From contig CAZBZS010000001.1 of NCBI GenBank assembly GCA_964496475.1, positions 62,001 through 126,000 on the forward strand: DNA of 64,000 bases, given 5' to 3'. Shown here one piece after another: positions 8,661 through 17,016 of this stretch. The notes beneath the pieces were generated by a model, which made no database searches, was not told where the DNA came from, and saw only the letters and a list, made by a program, of their open reading frames with translations. The position numbers and the translations under genes are program-made. Source of the DNA: JASLPR01 sp964496475 (GTDB taxonomy: Bacteria; Chloroflexota; UBA11872; VXNJ01). The first letter of the stretch is position 1. Every line of letters begins with the position of its first letter.

Positions 8661-11114
8661 ATGGCCGCCGTCCGTCAACTATTTCAGTACCGTAGGGGCC
8701 CGCATTTGGAAGTCGCCCAGGCCAGCCTAGCGGACGGCCTTCCCCGATCCAGCAGCGCACGGGTTAGCATAGAATCGCGCCCTCCCGACCGCGATGACAT
8801 CGGCAGTCTATTTCTGCTCCTTGAGGGTGGAACCGAGCGTCTGTGCAGAGCCTTCGCCAACGTGGCCGTGCGGGCCTATTTCTCCCAGGAAACCGGGAGT
8901 CCGATCTCCGGACTCATGCGCAGCATGAGAGTCGGATCGAGCGCCGTGGCCAGGGAAGCCAGCCCGGAAGAAGAGCATCTGGATATCGGGGCCACCGGGC
9001 TGGTCGTTCGCGGCGACGAGCTCTACATCGCCCAACTTCTCCCCTCCCAGGTCTACATTTTCCGCGATGACGAACTTAACGCCCTCCCGGAGAAGTCCGC
9101 CGTGTCGCCTTCCGAACCGGGGGGACTGCCGTTCAATAAGGACATAGAGCTTTTTCAGGCCACGCTGGAGCTGGGCGACACCATCGCGGTCACCTCCTCG
9201 GTAATCGCCCGCGCCGTTCGCCACCGGGAAATCCGGGGGCTAATCGCCCTCTACGACGCGATCACTTGCGTCAATCAGCTGGGGGCGCTGGCCGCGCAGC
9301 GCGGCGTGGTCGAAGGCGACATTCTCCTTCTCCGGTCGGTCGCCGCCGAGGAAACTGTCGGGGCAACCGAGCCAGCCCTGGAGCAGCCCTCCCTCGAGGC
9401 AACGCGACCGGCAACGCATTCGGAATATCCCGTCCCCGCTCCGCCGGCAACCCGTCCGGGCCGTGAGCCCGATTGGTCGTCCGCCACTCTGGAAACCACC
9501 ATGACCGCCCATGATCACTCTCGGAAGTCGGCCAGGCGGGCAATCCTCGACGTGGTCATCTCGATCCCGCTTCTGGTCATTTTCCTTCCTGCGATGGCCA
9601 TCCGAGGATTGTTCCGGTTGCTCAGAGGCGATCCGACTCGACAAGATCCTAGGGCAGGCGGGAGATCATCACCCCCGCCCCAGACCGAGTACGAGCGGCG
9701 GCGCGCGGCGATAGCCGCTGGGCCGGTGGATCTGGAAGATTTAAACCGCCAATTACTGAATCCATCGGGAGACGCAATTCCACGTTCGTGGCCCGACGCG
9801 CCGGTGAGCCGGAACGGGGGATTGTTCGGCGGAATTTGGCGAATTGCACGCGGCAACGACGATCCGCTAATGCGCGGTCACCGGCGCGGCGGCGGCCTCG
9901 GGGCCGGGTCGCTAATCCTGCTGTTCTCCATCGTTGTAGTCATAGCGATGTTCATCGTGCTCTTCATCCGGCGGGAGGAAGCGCCTGCCGATGCTTTGCC
10001 GGCTCAAACCAGCAGCGGTGAAACCCCGGAACTGGTAGCGCCAGAGGCCTCGGCCAACGCCGATGCCGATGCCGCCGACTCCTTCGCGCGGGCAAAATCG
10101 TTCTACGACGCGGCGTTGAAGGAAGGAGACGACTCCCAGGCCAAGGAGGCCCTTCAGGACGCGTCCAACGCCGCGAACCGGGCCGGAAGCCTGGGCTACA
10201 CGATCAGCGAAGTGAATCGCCTGCTGGCGCAGATCGACGATGAACGCGATTTACGCAACAAGGTAACCCGGGTCGCCACCAGCGCCACCATCACCGAGTT
10301 CGGGGAATCCGGGGCCGGACATGCGCTTGAACAGATCGAGGTCTACCAGGACCGGCAGTACGTGATCGACGCCGTAAACGGGCAGGTCATGGAATTTACC
10401 GACCCCAAGCGCGGCCAGACGGTCCTGCGTATCGGTGAGCAGATCGGCCAGGTGGGTGTGGCCGACATAATCGCCGTGATCTCCCGAGATTTGAGCCTGT
10501 TGGTGATAGACAGCGACTTCAACGTGTTCAGCATCGTGCCCGACCAGCGACCGCAGCAACTGCGCATCCTGGGCACCGATCAGTGGAGAGACCCCGTGGC
10601 CTTCGACAACTTCCAGAACAATTTCTACGTTCTGGACCGCATCGCCAACCGCATCCACAAATACATCCCCACGCCCGGCGGCTACGAAGTGGAGCCAAGC
10701 GACTTCTTCGATCCGGCTGAAGAGGTCGACATCAGCACCGCGAGGGACATGGCGATCGACGGGGACATCTACATCCTGCTCGAAGACAACAGGATCCTGA
10801 AGTACCGCGCCGGCCAGCAGATGCGATTTCAGCTCGTTGGCCTGGACCGGCCGATCCAGCTGGCCTCCCGGATATTCACCAGCCAGGAGTCGGATTCTCT
10901 TTTCATCGTGGACGAGGAAAACCGGCGCATCATCGAAGTGGACATCCGCGACGGGAACGAGGGGGTGTTCCTGCGGCAGTTCCTGTTCCGGGGAGCCGAC
11001 GATTTTTTCGCCGACATCAGGGGCATCTGGGTCCGCCAGTCGGACGGCCGCCTGCTGGTGCTGGGAGCAAACTCACTGCGCCAGTTCGTCCTGCCGAAGC
11101 TCCCGGACCAGTAG
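8661..11114 (+). CDS. Large membrane protein: PP2C-like N-terminal region and beta-propeller-like C-terminal region
   Basis: The product is 817 residues. The N-terminal 220 residues alternate strands and helices in a way that recalls PPM/PP2C phosphatase folds (GATGLVVRGDELYIAQL, then GDTIAVTSSVIAR), but the paired Asp metal ligands of active enzymes are not evident. A disordered Pro/Thr-rich stretch (about 235-290) follows, then hydrophobic segments at about 293-315 and 416-437. After a helical repeat-like piece (about 455-520), the region from about 540 consists of short beta repeats such as YVIDAVNGQVMEF, LYILLEDNRILKY-like units and LFIVDEENRRIIEV, typical of a six- or seven-bladed propeller. 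An in-frame TAA directly before the ATG fixes 8661 as the earliest start. Function unknown; an envelope sensor or scaffold is a guess. Confidence 0.75.
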   Translation: MAAVRQLFQYRRGPHLEVAQASLADGLPRSSSARVSIESRPPDRDDIGSLFLLLEGGTERLCRAFANVAVRAYFSQETGSPISGLMRSMRVGSSAVAREASPEEEHLDIGATGLVVRGDELYIAQLLPSQVYIFRDDELNALPEKSAVSPSEPGGLPFNKDIELFQATLELGDTIAVTSSVIARAVRHREIRGLIALYDAITCVNQLGALAAQRGVVEGDILLLRSVAAEETVGATEPALEQPSLEATRPATHSEYPVPAPPATRPGREPDWSSATLETTMTAHDHSRKSARRAILDVVISIPLLVIFLPAMAIRGLFRLLRGDPTRQDPRAGGRSSPPPQTEYERRRAAIAAGPVDLEDLNRQLLNPSGDAIPRSWPDAPVSRNGGLFGGIWRIARGNDDPLMRGHRRGGGLGAGSLILLFSIVVVIAMFIVLFIRREEAPADALPAQTSSGETPELVAPEASANADADAADSFARAKSFYDAALKEGDDSQAKEALQDASNAANRAGSLGYTISEVNRLLAQIDDERDLRNKVTRVATSATITEFGESGAGHALEQIEVYQDRQYVIDAVNGQVMEFTDPKRGQTVLRIGEQIGQVGVADIIAVISRDLSLLVIDSDFNVFSIVPDQRPQQLRILGTDQWRDPVAFDNFQNNFYVLDRIANRIHKYIPTPGGYEVEPSDFFDPAEEVDISTARDMAIDGDIYILLEDNRILKYRAGQQMRFQLVGLDRPIQLASRIFTSQESDSLFIVDEENRRIIEVDIRDGNEGVFLRQFLFRGADDFFADIRGIWVRQSDGRLLVLGANSLRQFVLPKLPDQ

Positions 11115-11190
11115 AAGAGACCCGCTGAGCGGGCGCGGATGCTGAGCGGGCGACCACGCTGGCAAATACGACCTTTGCAGCAGGCGCGGA

Positions 11191-11260
11191 GCGGGTAGCG
11201 GGAATCGAACCCGCATTTCAACCTTGGGAAGGTCGCGTTCTGCCACTGAACCATACCCGC
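11191..11260 (-). tRNA. tRNA-Gly (anticodon CCC)
   Basis: Read on the minus strand, the 70-base sequence folds into a full cloverleaf. The acceptor is GCGGGTA paired with TACCCGC, the D arm GTTC/GAAC, the anticodon stem CGACC/GGTTG with loop TTCCCAA, and the T arm GCGGG/CCCGC with loop TTCGATT. The anticodon is CCC, reading GGG glycine codons. The discriminator base is T, as in bacterial tRNA-Gly. The 3' CCA is not encoded (TCCG follows the acceptor), so it must be added by CCA transferase. It sits alone between the propeller protein and moxR. Confidence 0.95.
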
Positions 11261-11390
11261 CAGCGAATCGACCCTACTGACGCTGCTGGCATAATGTCAA
11301 TGAGTCAGCCCTCGGACGGCCGCGACTCGCTCCGCGGGAGTATTCATCCCGGGATGGGCCGGCGCCCCTCGTTCATCAAGGCAGGGATAG

Positions 11391-12338
11391 ATGACGGACA
11401 GTAAGTCGATCGCCGAATCGGTGATCGATAACGTCGAGCGCGTCATAGTTGGCAAGCGGGAGGCCGTCGAGAAGGTGTTGATCGCCATGGTCTCCCACGG
11501 CCATGTCCTCATCGAAGATGTTCCCGGTGTCGGCAAAACCACCATGGCCAAGGCGTTCGCCCAGTCCATCGGCTGCGATTTCCGGCGTATTCAGTTCACC
11601 CCGGACCTGCTGCCCAGCGATATTGCCGGCGTCTCGATTTACAACCAGAAAACCGCCGAATTTGAATTCCGTCCCGGCCCGATCATGGCGCAAATAGTGC
11701 TGGCCGACGAGATCAACCGCGCCACTCCGAAAAGCCAGTCCGCGTTGTTGGAGGCGATGGACGAGCACCAGGTCACGATCGATGGAATCACCCACAAGAT
11801 GGCCGAACCGTTCCTGGTGCTGGCCACGCAAAATCCAATCGAGTACGAGGGCACCTTTCCCCTGCCCGAATCCCAGCTTGATCGGTTCTTCATGCGAATC
11901 ACCCTCGGCTACGCCGGGCGCGACCATGAACTCGAGATAATCGATTCCCAGCTCCTCGCCCACCCGATTGACAGCATCGAACAGGTCGTTGATGTCGTCG
12001 ATCTCATCCAGCTGCAAGAGCAGGTCAAGAGTGTGTACGTGGACCAGCGGGTGCGCGAATACATTGTCGACGTCGTGCGCTCCACACGCGAGCACTCCGA
12101 CATTTACCTGGGCGCCAGCACCCGCGCCAGCCTGGCCCTCTTCCGCGGATCACAGGCCAGCGCCAGTTTTCGCGGCCGCGACTATGTGGTCCCCGACGAC
12201 GTTAAGGCTCTGGCCGGCGATGTCCTGGCCCACCGCCTGATCGTGAGTCCTGCCGCCCGAATCCGCAATCTGGACACACGGGACACTGTCGGCGAGATCC
12301 TGGACTCGATGCCAGTCCCGGGCGCCACCGCCGCATGA
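11391..12338 (+). CDS. MoxR-type AAA+ ATPase
   Basis: A 315-residue AAA+ ATPase of the MoxR family, proteins thought to act as chaperones that insert metal centres or remodel VWA/DUF58 partners. Walker A is GVGKTT within IEDVPGVGKTTMAKAF (near residues 40-55). Walker B is LADEINRATPKSQSALLEAM (near 105-125). The MoxR-specific ATQNPIEYEGTFPLPESQLD follows near 145, then the helical lid. The ATG follows the gap after the tRNA. It overlaps the next gene (ogt) by 4 bases (ATGA). A second, separate MoxR gene at 18181 is paired with DUF58; this copy has no DUF58 or VWA partner nearby. Confidence 0.93.
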   Translation: MTDSKSIAESVIDNVERVIVGKREAVEKVLIAMVSHGHVLIEDVPGVGKTTMAKAFAQSIGCDFRRIQFTPDLLPSDIAGVSIYNQKTAEFEFRPGPIMAQIVLADEINRATPKSQSALLEAMDEHQVTIDGITHKMAEPFLVLATQNPIEYEGTFPLPESQLDRFFMRITLGYAGRDHELEIIDSQLLAHPIDSIEQVVDVVDLIQLQEQVKSVYVDQRVREYIVDVVRSTREHSDIYLGASTRASLALFRGSQASASFRGRDYVVPDDVKALAGDVLAHRLIVSPAARIRNLDTRDTVGEILDSMPVPGATAA

Positions 12339-12868
12339 CCGCTTCGGAGATGCCAGGCGTCTGCGTCGAGGCCATCCCCGGCTGGGGCTGGTGCGGCGTC
12401 GCCGCCGGCGCCGACGGGCTCCTAGCCGCCAGCGGCGGCGTGGGCACGGAAACCGAATGCCGCCGCAAGCTCCGGGGAGCCGTCCCGCGCGACTGGATTC
12501 CGGACGATGCCATTGCGGCCAGCGGACTGTTATTTCTCGAGGCCGCGCTCGGCGGCAAGAGTGCCGAAACCCCTGAACTCGATCTGAGAGGCACGACGTT
12601 CGAAATTGACATCTGGCGTGCTCTCGGACGCGTGCCGCGGGGAGCCACCACGACCTATGGCGATATCGCCGCCGGCCTCGGCCTCTCAGCCGGGCACGCC
12701 CGCGCAGTCGGTCGCGCCGTGGGAGCGAATCCACTCCGGGTCATCGTCCCCTGCCACCGGGTCATCGGGCAGGACGGCTCGCTCACAGGCTACGCCGGCG
12801 GGCTGGATCTGAAGCGGAAGCTGTTGAATTCCGAGGCGTCAGCGCTAATCGGGGCAAGCCCGCGGTAA
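12335..12868 (+). CDS. ogt: Methylated-DNA--protein-cysteine methyltransferase
   Basis: Repairs O6-alkylguanine by transferring the alkyl group irreversibly to its own cysteine. The 177-residue protein has the DNA-binding helix-turn-helix region (VPRGATTTYGDIAAGLG, near 105-121) and Arg finger region (RAVGRAVGANP). The active-site PCHRV lies near residues 137-141, followed by GYAGGLDLKRKLL. The N-terminal domain is shorter and diverged, as in Ogt rather than Ada. The start ATG overlaps the moxR stop, so the two are probably co-transcribed, although no functional link is obvious. A strong hairpin follows the gene. Confidence 0.93.
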   Translation: MTASEMPGVCVEAIPGWGWCGVAAGADGLLAASGGVGTETECRRKLRGAVPRDWIPDDAIAASGLLFLEAALGGKSAETPELDLRGTTFEIDIWRALGRVPRGATTTYGDIAAGLGLSAGHARAVGRAVGANPLRVIVPCHRVIGQDGSLTGYAGGLDLKRKLLNSEASALIGASPR

Positions 12869-12900
12869 TTCAGCCAGAGGCCGGGCGAAGACGACCGACA

Positions 12901-12936
12901 GGGAACCCGGCGGGGCCGCTACTCGGCCCCGTTCCC
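12901..12936. terminator. Strong hairpin between convergent ogt and a small minus-strand gene
   Basis: GGGGCCG (12912-12918) and CGGCCCC (12924-12930) form a perfect 7-bp stem with a 5-base loop. It is extended by GGGAAC (12901-12906) and GTTCCC (12931-12936) across a 5-base bulge. It lies where two convergent genes end and overlaps the last codons of the minus-strand gene. No T-run follows on either strand, so a bidirectional terminator is likely but not certain. Confidence 0.45.
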
Positions 12937-13254
12937 ACCGGCCCGACGCTGCGAGCGGTGCTCGTCGATATGTTCGTCCGAATAGAAGCCGGTTTCTTCA
13001 CCTCGAAATACCGTTACATAAAATTCTTCCCGGCTGGTCTCCGCCGAAATCACCAGCTGCTCGTCAATTTCGCAGACCAGATCAAGCACATCGCTTTCAG
13101 CGAAATCTTCAACCATCATCAACGTTGCGTATGACGACTCGGCTCCATAATGAAGGTCCAGCCTTCCGATCGGCTTTCCATCCAGTCGCACCAGGAAGCC
13201 CTCGGAACTTGAAGTTCGATACTGTCGCAGGAAATTCACATTGGCCGTATTCAA
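12919..13254 (-). CDS. Small hypothetical protein downstream of nadC
   Basis: A 111-residue acidic soluble protein that I do not recognise. It has a beta-rich core (GFLVRLDGKPIGRLDLHY, then LDLVCEIDEQLVISA and EFYVTVFRGEE) and a charged C-terminal tail with several His. There is no signal or membrane segment. It starts 10 bases after the nadC gene in the same direction and is the last gene of the aminotransferase-nadB-nadC run. Its regular codon bias and tight spacing support a real gene. A role in NAD metabolism cannot be inferred from sequence. Confidence 0.65.
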   Translation of the reverse strand: MNTANVNFLRQYRTSSSEGFLVRLDGKPIGRLDLHYGAESSYATLMMVEDFAESDVLDLVCEIDEQLVISAETSREEFYVTVFRGEETGFYSDEHIDEHRSQRRAGGNGAE

Positions 13255-13263
13255 GGTCGCTCC

Positions 13264-14121
13264 TCAGTCAAAATCCAGGCCGATATCGAGCGCTCTCACC
13301 GAATGGGTCAGCGACCCGATCGAAATAAAGTCGATTCCGGTTCTGGCGATCTCAGCAACATTATCCAGGGTCACGCCGCCCGAGGCCTCCAATTTCGCCC
13401 GACCCCCACAACGCGCTACCGCCTCGCGGAGTTCCGCCCGCGACATGTTATCCAGCAGCGACCACTCCACTCCCATCGCCAGGCATTCGTCCAACTGTTC
13501 CAGCGTGTCGCACTCCACCTGAATGCGGACCCCACCGGCCGGGACCGCGCTGCGGGCCCGTTCCACCGCCGCCCTCAACGATCCCGCCGCGCGGATGTGG
13601 TTGTCCTTGATGAGCACCGCGTCAAAGAGACCGAAGCGATGGTTGACGCCGCCACCCAGCCTTACGGCGTATTTGTCCAGCGCCCGCAGGCCGGGGACCG
13701 TTTTGCGCGTGTCGAGAATTCGGGCTGATGTCCCCTCGACCGCCTTCACGAACTCCGCCGTGGCGGTCGCGATACCCGACATCCTCTGGAGGAAATTGAG
13801 GGCCACACGCTCCGCGGTCAGGATGGACGCGGCCCGACCACGCACGCCAGCCATCACGTCTCCTGGACTCACCACCCCACCGTCGGAAATCTTCAATTCC
13901 ACTTCCACATTGCCGCCGTCAAACCGAAGTGCTGCCGCGAAAACCTTCAGGCCGGCCACCGTTCCGTGTTCCCTCGCCACCACCCTGGCCGAGATTCTTG
14001 TCGCGTCATCGATGCAGGCAGACGTGGTCAGATCGCCGTCACCCACATCCTCGGCGAAGGCCATCGCCAGCACCCGGTCGATCATCTCCGCATCCAGTTC
14101 GTCGACACTCTGGCCCATCAT
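13264..14121 (-). CDS. nadC: Nicotinate-nucleotide diphosphorylase (quinolinate phosphoribosyltransferase)
   Basis: Converts quinolinate and PRPP to nicotinate mononucleotide, CO2 and PPi in de novo NAD synthesis. The 285-residue length is normal. The family block DTRKTVPGLRALDKYAV lies near residues 135-152, followed by GGGVNHRFGL and LIKDNHI, which carry substrate-binding Arg, His and Lys. Later come ECDTLEQLDE, LLDNMS and ASGGVTLDN, the phosphate-binding edge of the barrel. The start overlaps the nadB stop by 4 bases, so the two are translationally coupled. Confidence 0.97.
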   Translation of the reverse strand: MMGQSVDELDAEMIDRVLAMAFAEDVGDGDLTTSACIDDATRISARVVAREHGTVAGLKVFAAALRFDGGNVEVELKISDGGVVSPGDVMAGVRGRAASILTAERVALNFLQRMSGIATATAEFVKAVEGTSARILDTRKTVPGLRALDKYAVRLGGGVNHRFGLFDAVLIKDNHIRAAGSLRAAVERARSAVPAGGVRIQVECDTLEQLDECLAMGVEWSLLDNMSRAELREAVARCGGRAKLEASGGVTLDNVAEIARTGIDFISIGSLTHSVRALDIGLDFD

Positions 14122-15674
14122 GGCGCCTCCACCGTCAGCGGCGCCGGCTCATTAATCTGGCAAAAGGTCGAGCACGCCAATTCTGGATCGAGCTTCGTGA
14201 AGTCCATCCGGTAATGAGCGCCTCGACTCTCCGGCCGGCCGAGGGCGGCGTGAGCGGCGAAAAGCGCGACGAGGTTGAGGTTCGCGTCTTCCACCGCGCC
14301 TCGGTTCAAACCGGCAAGCGTGCCCATGCCCTCCCCGAGCAGGGTCGCCGCCTCCCTTAATCGCTCGTGATCCCGCAGCATGCCCACATCCTCCCACATC
14401 AGCTCGCCTATCTCCTCCCTCGTAATCCGGCCGGCTTCCAGATTTTGCGGGGGACCCAACTTCGTCGCCGGCATCGGGTCCGGCCACGCCGCCTCAGGCC
14501 CCATCGCGACCTCCACCACCCGGGACGCGAACACCACCGCTTCGAGGAGCGAGTTGCTAGCCAGTCGATTCGCGCCGTGGACCCCGCTATGGGCCACCTC
14601 TCCGCAGGCATAAAGCCCGGGTACCGACGTCCGTCCCCACACATCGGTCGCAACTCCGCCGATCAGGTAATGCGCCGCTGGCGCCACCGGCACTCTATCC
14701 CGGTCCAGATCGAGCCCATGACCTCGCAAAGAACGCGCCAGTCCGGGATAACGCTCGCTGGCGACGCCCTCATCAAGCGCGGACGCATCCAGAAACACGG
14801 AACCGGGGCCGGATTCCTCCAGCCGCCACAAAATCGATCGGGACACGACATCGCGGGGAGCCAGCTCGCCGCGGTCGTCGGCGGTCAGCAGGAACCGGCG
14901 TCCGAAGCGGTCCACTATCTTGGCTCCGGCCCCTCGTAGCGCCTCCGAGAGCAACAGCGGGGGCTCACCTGGCACGTCAAGGGCCGTGGGGTGGAACTGG
15001 ACGAATTCCAGACCACTGACCAGGGCGCCAGCGCGGATAGCCGCCGCCACTCCGTCCGCCGTCGCGATCGCCGGGTTGGTTGTCCTTCTATAAAGCATCC
15101 CGGCACCACCGGTAGTCAGCACCACCCGCTCGGCCCGTATTTCCCGAAGCGTGGTCTCGCCCTCCAGCAGCGCGAGCACTCCCCGGCAGCGACCCTCCTC
15201 CATGATGAGGTCTACCACCAGCGCCTGCTCCACGAGTTCGACATCCGCCTCTCGCGCGGCCTGGGTCAACGCCGACTGAATCTCGGCGCCGGTCTCGGCC
15301 CCGGCCGCGTGCAGCACCCGGGCAACCGAGTGCGCCCCTTCCATGCCCCGCAAGAACCCGCCGTCGGCAACGTCGAATCTGACCCCGGTCTCGATCAGCC
15401 TTCTGACCGCCGCCGGACCTTCGTCCACCAGCACCCGCACCACATCTTCGTCGCAAAGCCCGGCCCCGGCGGCGATCGTGTCCCGGAAGTGCAAATCCGG
15501 GTCGTCGTCCACCCCTGAAGCCACCGCGATTCCGCCCTGGGCATAGTAGGTGTTGGTCTCCATCAGGTCGGACTTCGTGAGCACCATCACCCGCCCATGC
15601 ACCACCGCCAGCAGCGCCGTTTGCAGCCCGGCGATGCCGCTGCCCACTATCACGAAATCAAGCGTTTTGGCCAC
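14118..15674 (-). CDS. nadB: L-aspartate oxidase
   Basis: FAD enzyme that oxidises L-aspartate to iminoaspartate, the first step of bacterial de novo NAD synthesis. The 518-residue protein has the dinucleotide motif GSGIAGLQTALL near residue 11. The loop NTYYAQGGIAVASG near 41-54, HSVARVLHAAG, the capping-domain FVQFHPTALDVPGEP, and ACGEVAHSGVHGANRLASNS near 360-380 are all family hallmarks. A helical C-terminal domain follows. nadA (quinolinate synthase) is not in the window, so that step must be encoded elsewhere. It lies between the aminotransferase and nadC in a minus-strand operon. Confidence 0.97.
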   Translation of the reverse strand: MAKTLDFVIVGSGIAGLQTALLAVVHGRVMVLTKSDLMETNTYYAQGGIAVASGVDDDPDLHFRDTIAAGAGLCDEDVVRVLVDEGPAAVRRLIETGVRFDVADGGFLRGMEGAHSVARVLHAAGAETGAEIQSALTQAAREADVELVEQALVVDLIMEEGRCRGVLALLEGETTLREIRAERVVLTTGGAGMLYRRTTNPAIATADGVAAAIRAGALVSGLEFVQFHPTALDVPGEPPLLLSEALRGAGAKIVDRFGRRFLLTADDRGELAPRDVVSRSILWRLEESGPGSVFLDASALDEGVASERYPGLARSLRGHGLDLDRDRVPVAPAAHYLIGGVATDVWGRTSVPGLYACGEVAHSGVHGANRLASNSLLEAVVFASRVVEVAMGPEAAWPDPMPATKLGPPQNLEAGRITREEIGELMWEDVGMLRDHERLREAATLLGEGMGTLAGLNRGAVEDANLNLVALFAAHAALGRPESRGAHYRMDFTKLDPELACSTFCQINEPAPLTVEAP

Positions 15675-15698
15675 TAGAGCCCTTGGTTTAACAAGGTG

Positions 15699-16799
15699 CT
15701 ATCCCGACGCCCCGTGACCGAGCTGCGCCAGCACCGTCTCCGCCACATCCAGCGATCGGTCGATGTCCGCGCTATCCAGCCATCCCAGATGGCCGATCCG
15801 AAACACCGAATTTTTGAGATGAGCCAGCCCGCCGCCAAACACGGTGTTGTGCTCACGGCGCGCGATGTCGCGGAATGCCACCGCGTCCACCTGCGGTGGG
15901 AGTCTTACCGCCGTAACCGTATCGGATGCAACTGCTGCATTCGGGAAGAGCGCCAGTCCCATGGCCCTGACCCGCTCGCGCACACGCTCGGCGGTCTCAT
16001 GGTGCCGGGCGTAGACGGATTCCATACCTTCAGACTCAAACTGGCTCAGTGCCAGCCGCATTGCGTAGAACACCGGCAAAGCGGGGGTCCAGGGATATTG
16101 CCCCCGGTTGGCGGCGTCGTTCAGCGCCCCCAGATCGAAGTAAAAGCGTGGAAGTCTGGCCGACTGCTGAAATCGCCAAGCGCGCGCACTTACCGCGATC
16201 ATAGCCAGCCCTGGCGGCGCCATCCACGCTTTCTGGGAGGCGCTATAGACCACGTCTATTCGCCACTCATCGGTGCGGAGGGGAATCGCCGCGGCGGAGC
16301 TCACCGCGTCCACAACAACGAGGACATCGCGATCGCCAATGGCCACGCCAATCGCCGCCAGGTCTTCGGTGACTCCGGTGGAGGTTTCGTTGTGGGTGAC
16401 AAAGAGACCGCGATGACCGCCGGCGTCCAGCCGGCCGATGATCTCCGCTGGATCGACTCCCGTCCCCCATTCCACGTCCAACACTTCAACATCAAGGCCA
16501 AAGGCGTTCGTGAGCGAGACAGCCCGGTTCGCGAACACTCCTCCACGAACCACCAGCACCCGATCTCCGGCGGAGAAGAAATTGGAGGCAGCCGCTTCCA
16601 TCGCGCCGGTGCCGGAGCTGGTCAGGAGGATCACATCGCCTTCCGTGTCCAGCACCTTCATTACGCCACCCCGCACCTCCCGCAAAAGATCGGCGAATTC
16701 CTCGCCCCGGTGATTGATCATCTGACCCGCCGCCGCGATGCGGATGTCATCTGGCAGGGGGGTGGGGCCGGGAATGCGGAGATTTTCTGGGGTCATCAC
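15699..16799 (-). CDS. Class V PLP aminotransferase (alanine-glyoxylate / serine-pyruvate type)
   Basis: A fold-type I aminotransferase of 366 residues. It opens with RIPGPTPLPDDIRIA, typical of the alanine-glyoxylate and serine-pyruvate aminotransferase group. It has the PLP phosphate loop SSGTGAMEAAASNFF (near 61-75), the Asp of VVVDAVSSAAAIPL (near 157), and the PLP lysine in SASQKAW (near 187-193). The C-terminal domain ends with an HLGWLDSADIDR motif. Alternatives are (S)-ureidoglycine-glyoxylate or phosphonoacetaldehyde-related aminotransferases. It lies 24 bases upstream of nadB in the same direction; a supply role for NAD synthesis is not established. Confidence 0.88.
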   Translation of the reverse strand: MMTPENLRIPGPTPLPDDIRIAAAGQMINHRGEEFADLLREVRGGVMKVLDTEGDVILLTSSGTGAMEAAASNFFSAGDRVLVVRGGVFANRAVSLTNAFGLDVEVLDVEWGTGVDPAEIIGRLDAGGHRGLFVTHNETSTGVTEDLAAIGVAIGDRDVLVVVDAVSSAAAIPLRTDEWRIDVVYSASQKAWMAPPGLAMIAVSARAWRFQQSARLPRFYFDLGALNDAANRGQYPWTPALPVFYAMRLALSQFESEGMESVYARHHETAERVRERVRAMGLALFPNAAVASDTVTAVRLPPQVDAVAFRDIARREHNTVFGGGLAHLKNSVFRIGHLGWLDSADIDRSLDVAETVLAQLGHGASG

Positions 16800-17003
16800 C
16801 GTCTAAAATCCTCACACGCTCTTCGTCGTCCAGACAAGGCGCGCCAAGGCTATTGCAACACCGTCGCGGCGACAAGATGCTCCGGCAAAAGTGGGCGTTC
16901 CCACCCGGCTGGCCGATATCGCTTAGTAAAATCCGTGTTTTCCCGGGGATGCCCACCGGTAAGCGTCCTCCCGTGTGTGCCACCAACCGCCCGGATCGTC
17001 GTC

Positions 17004-17009
17004 AAGGAA
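17004..17009 (+). promoter_or_regulatory. Shine-Dalgarno that fixes a TTG start for the HtrA-like gene
   Basis: AAGGAA ends 7 bases before the TTG at 17017. Starting there gives a clean lipoprotein signal peptide, whereas the upstream GTG at 16975 adds 14 hydrophilic residues and has no such site. Confidence 0.6.
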
Positions 17010-17016
17010 CGATCGT

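Noticed and set aside
11124..11152. Direct repeat GCTGAGCGGGCG after the propeller gene
   Set aside because: Two copies 17 bases apart, overlapping a small CCCGC/GCGGG hairpin; probably a fragment of GC-rich sequence with no clear function.
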